Shown here: piece after piece, positions 10,715 through 12,487 of the stretch | How positions within the stretch are numbered: position 1 is the first letter of the stretch | Layout: each line of letters begins with the position of its first letter | DNA from: DATKCA01 sp035544675 | GTDB taxonomy: Bacteria > Acidobacteriota > Thermoanaerobaculia > Gp7-AA8 | DNA: 12,487 bases | Reading direction: 5' to 3' | NCBI GenBank assembly: GCA_035544675.1 | Contig: DATKCA010000054.1 | Coordinates: forward strand, 1-12,487 | Translations under genes and position numbers: made by a program | Notes under the pieces: model-generated | Databases searched by the model: none | The model's input: only the letters and a program-made list of their open reading frames with translations | Told to the model about the DNA's origin: nothing

Positions 10715-12487
10715 ATGCGCGACCGCGTTGGCGCGCTTCGCAACCTGCCTCCGTTTCTGAAACTGGTCTGGCGGACGAGCCGGCCGCTGACGTCGGCCAA
10801 TCTCCTGTTCCGGTTCATCCGGGCGCTGCTGCCGATCGCCACGCTGTACGTCGGGAAGCTGATCATCGACGAAGTCGTCACGCTGGCCTCGACGTCAGGC
10901 GCCCCGACCAGCCTGGCCGCATGGTGGGACTCGGGGCTCCTGGCGCGCCTGGGCTGGCTGCTCCTGGTGGAGCTCGCGCTGGCGGTGTCTTCCGACCTCC
11001 TGGGCCGGGCCGTCTCGCTGATCGACTCGCTGCTGTCGGAGCGTTTCACGAACGAGACGAGCGTGCGCCTCATGGAGCACGCGGCGCAGCTCGACCTCGA
11101 GGACTTCGAGGACAGCGAGCTGCAGGACCAGCTCGAGCGCGCGCGCCGCCAGACCATGGGGCGCACCACCATGATGAGCCAGCTCTTCGGGCAGGCCCAG
11201 GACGTGGTGACGATCATCAGCTTCGGCGCCGGGCTGGCGATCTATGCGCCCTGGCTCATCGCCCTTCTCCTCATCGCTCTGGTCCCCGCGTTCCTCGGCG
11301 AGGCGCACTTCAACGCGCAGAGCTACACGCTCGACTACCGGAGGACGCCGGAGCGGCGCGAGCTGGACTACGTCCGCCAGACCGCCGCGAGCGTGGAGAC
11401 GGCGAAGGAAGTGAAGATCTTCGGGCTCAACGCGTTCCTCATCGAGCGCTACAAGACGTTGGCGGCGGCGTTCTACGAGGCCAACCGGCGGCTGGCGATG
11501 CGTCGAGCCGGGTGGGGAGGGCTGCTGACGGCGCTCGGCACGGCCGGGTACTACACGGCGTACGCGTTCATCGCCTGGCAGACGCTGCGCGGAGTGTTCA
11601 CGATCGGCGACCTGACGTTCCTGTCGGGATCATTCCGCCGTCTGCGCAATCTGCTCGAGGGACTGCTCACCGGCTTCTCGCAGATCGCCGGGCAGGCGCT
11701 CTACCTCGACGACCTGTTCTCGTTCTTCGCGATCGGGCCGGAGATCGTGTCGCGGCCGGACGCGGCGCCGGTGCCGCGACCGATCGCGCGCGGCTTCGCG
11801 TTCGAGAACGTCGGCTTCCGCTATCCGGAGGCGGAGAGATGGGCGCTGCGCGGGCTCGACTTCGAGATCCGCGCCGGCGAGGTGCTCGCCCTGGTCGGCG
11901 AGAACGGCGCCGGCAAGACCACGCTGGTCAAGCTGCTGGCGCGGCTCTACGACCCCGACGAGGGGCGCATCATGCTCGATGGCCGCGACCTCACCGATTA
12001 CGACCTCGCCGACCTGCGGGCCAACGTCGGGGTGATCTTTCAGGACTTCGTGCGCTACCACCTGACCGCCGCCGAAAACATCGGCGTCGGTCAGATCGAC
12101 GCGATGGGCGACACCGAGCGCATCCGCGAGGCGGCGCGCCGGGCGATGGCCGACGAGGTGATCGCGGGGCTCCCGGGCGGCTACGAGCAGGTGATCGGTC
12201 GCCGCTTCCGCACCGGCGTCGAGCTCTCCGGCGGCGAGTGGCAGAAGATCGCCATCGCCCGCGCCTACATGCGCGAAGCGCAGGTGATGATCCTCGACGA
12301 GCCGACCGCGGCCCTCGACGCGCGGGCGGAGTTCGAGGTCTTCCGCCGCTTCAAGGAGCTATCGGCCGGCAAGACCGCGGTGCTGATCTCGCACCGCTTC
12401 AGCAGCGTCCGCATGGCCGACCGCATCCTGGTGCTCGATCAGGGCCGGATCGAGGCCTCCGGCACCCACGAGGAGCTTCTCGCCGCG
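10715..12487 (+). CDS. ABC transporter, type I exporter half-transporter (3' truncated by window)
   Basis: The frame stays open for 591 codons to the window edge, so the C-terminus is missing. Residues 1-340 are a membrane domain with hydrophobic segments near 28-52, 75-100, 165-192 and 268-290, and an ETAKEVKIFGL coupling region (228-238). The nucleotide-binding domain has Walker A GENGAGKT (395-402), a Q-loop at Gln443 (IFQDF), the signature LSGGE (504-508, followed by WQK rather than the usual RQ), Walker B VMILDEPTAALD (524-535) and the switch His560 (LISHRFSS). As a half-transporter it should dimerise and export a lipid, drug or peptide with ATP; the substrate is not evident. ATG at 10715 has no Shine-Dalgarno. 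GTG at 10697 is an in-frame alternative, and an in-frame TAG at 10682 limits the 5' end. It is divergent from blaI. Confidence 0.93.
   Translation, partial: MRDRVGALRNLPPFLKLVWRTSRPLTSANLLFRFIRALLPIATLYVGKLIIDEVVTLASTSGAPTSLAAWWDSGLLARLGWLLLVELALAVSSDLLGRAVSLIDSLLSERFTNETSVRLMEHAAQLDLEDFEDSELQDQLERARRQTMGRTTMMSQLFGQAQDVVTIISFGAGLAIYAPWLIALLLIALVPAFLGEAHFNAQSYTLDYRRTPERRELDYVRQTAASVETAKEVKIFGLNAFLIERYKTLAAAFYEANRRLAMRRAGWGGLLTALGTAGYYTAYAFIAWQTLRGVFTIGDLTFLSGSFRRLRNLLEGLLTGFSQIAGQALYLDDLFSFFAIGPEIVSRPDAAPVPRPIARGFAFENVGFRYPEAERWALRGLDFEIRAGEVLALVGENGAGKTTLVKLLARLYDPDEGRIMLDGRDLTDYDLADLRANVGVIFQDFVRYHLTAAENIGVGQIDAMGDTERIREAARRAMADEVIAGLPGGYEQVIGRRFRTGVELSGGEWQKIAIARAYMREAQVMILDEPTAALDARAEFEVFRRFKELSAGKTAVLISHRFSSVRMADRILVLDQGRIEASGTHEELLAA

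Overview
The window is GC-rich, densely packed bacterial chromosome. It has short spacers and several junctions where a stop overlaps or abuts the next start. The gene styles (a BlaI/M56 regulator pair whose peptidase carries a TonB-type tail, a secreted TPR protein, an Ada-AlkA fusion) and the intergenic palindromes suggest a soil-type Acidobacteriota or a similar deep-branching high-GC lineage. That is an inference from style only; no rRNA or other marker gene is present.

Layout. Positions 1-589 (+): the 3' end of an unidentified gene, then a small secreted protein made almost entirely of one secretin/TonB short N-terminal (STN)-like domain. Positions 617-4065 (-): a tandem alkylation-repair pair (Ada-type zinc/AraC/AlkA glycosylase fusion, then an Ogt-type methyltransferase, joined by TGATG) and a secreted TPR protein downstream. 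A CACAGAG-heptamer palindrome sits between ogt and the TPR gene. A hexamer tandem repeat lies upstream of the repair pair. Positions 4189-7458 (-): a three-gene overlapping operon made of a 619-residue GHKL (MutL/MORC-like) ATPase and two proteins of unknown function (246 and 232 residues). This is the most interesting part of the window. It looks like a compact relative of the MutL-like ATPase modules found in restriction-modification and anti-phage systems, but no nuclease, helicase or methylase is recognisable beside it.

Positions 7506-8261 (+): a dimethylarginine dimethylaminohydrolase-family enzyme, divergent from the GHKL operon across a 47-bp shared promoter region. A second CACAGAG palindrome follows it. 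Positions 8385-10542 (-): blaI and a BlaR1-like M56 peptidase. The usual penicillin-binding sensor of the peptidase is replaced by a beta-rich region, an STN domain and a TonB C-terminal-like domain. The blaI promoter is very readable: TTGACG, a 17-bp spacer holding most of a near-perfect TACTACA/TGTAGTA operator, then TATTTT. A 27-bp perfect inverted repeat of REP type ends 2 bp upstream of the -35 box. Positions 10715-12487 (+): a type I ABC exporter half-transporter that runs off the window end.

How the genes work together. The Ada-AlkA and Ogt proteins form one alkylation-damage response unit. BlaI and the M56 protein form an autoregulated signal-transduction pair, possibly reading an envelope cue. 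The GHKL trio is tightly coupled and probably acts as one complex or pathway. The DDAH and ABC transporter genes are adjacent but not obviously linked to their neighbours.
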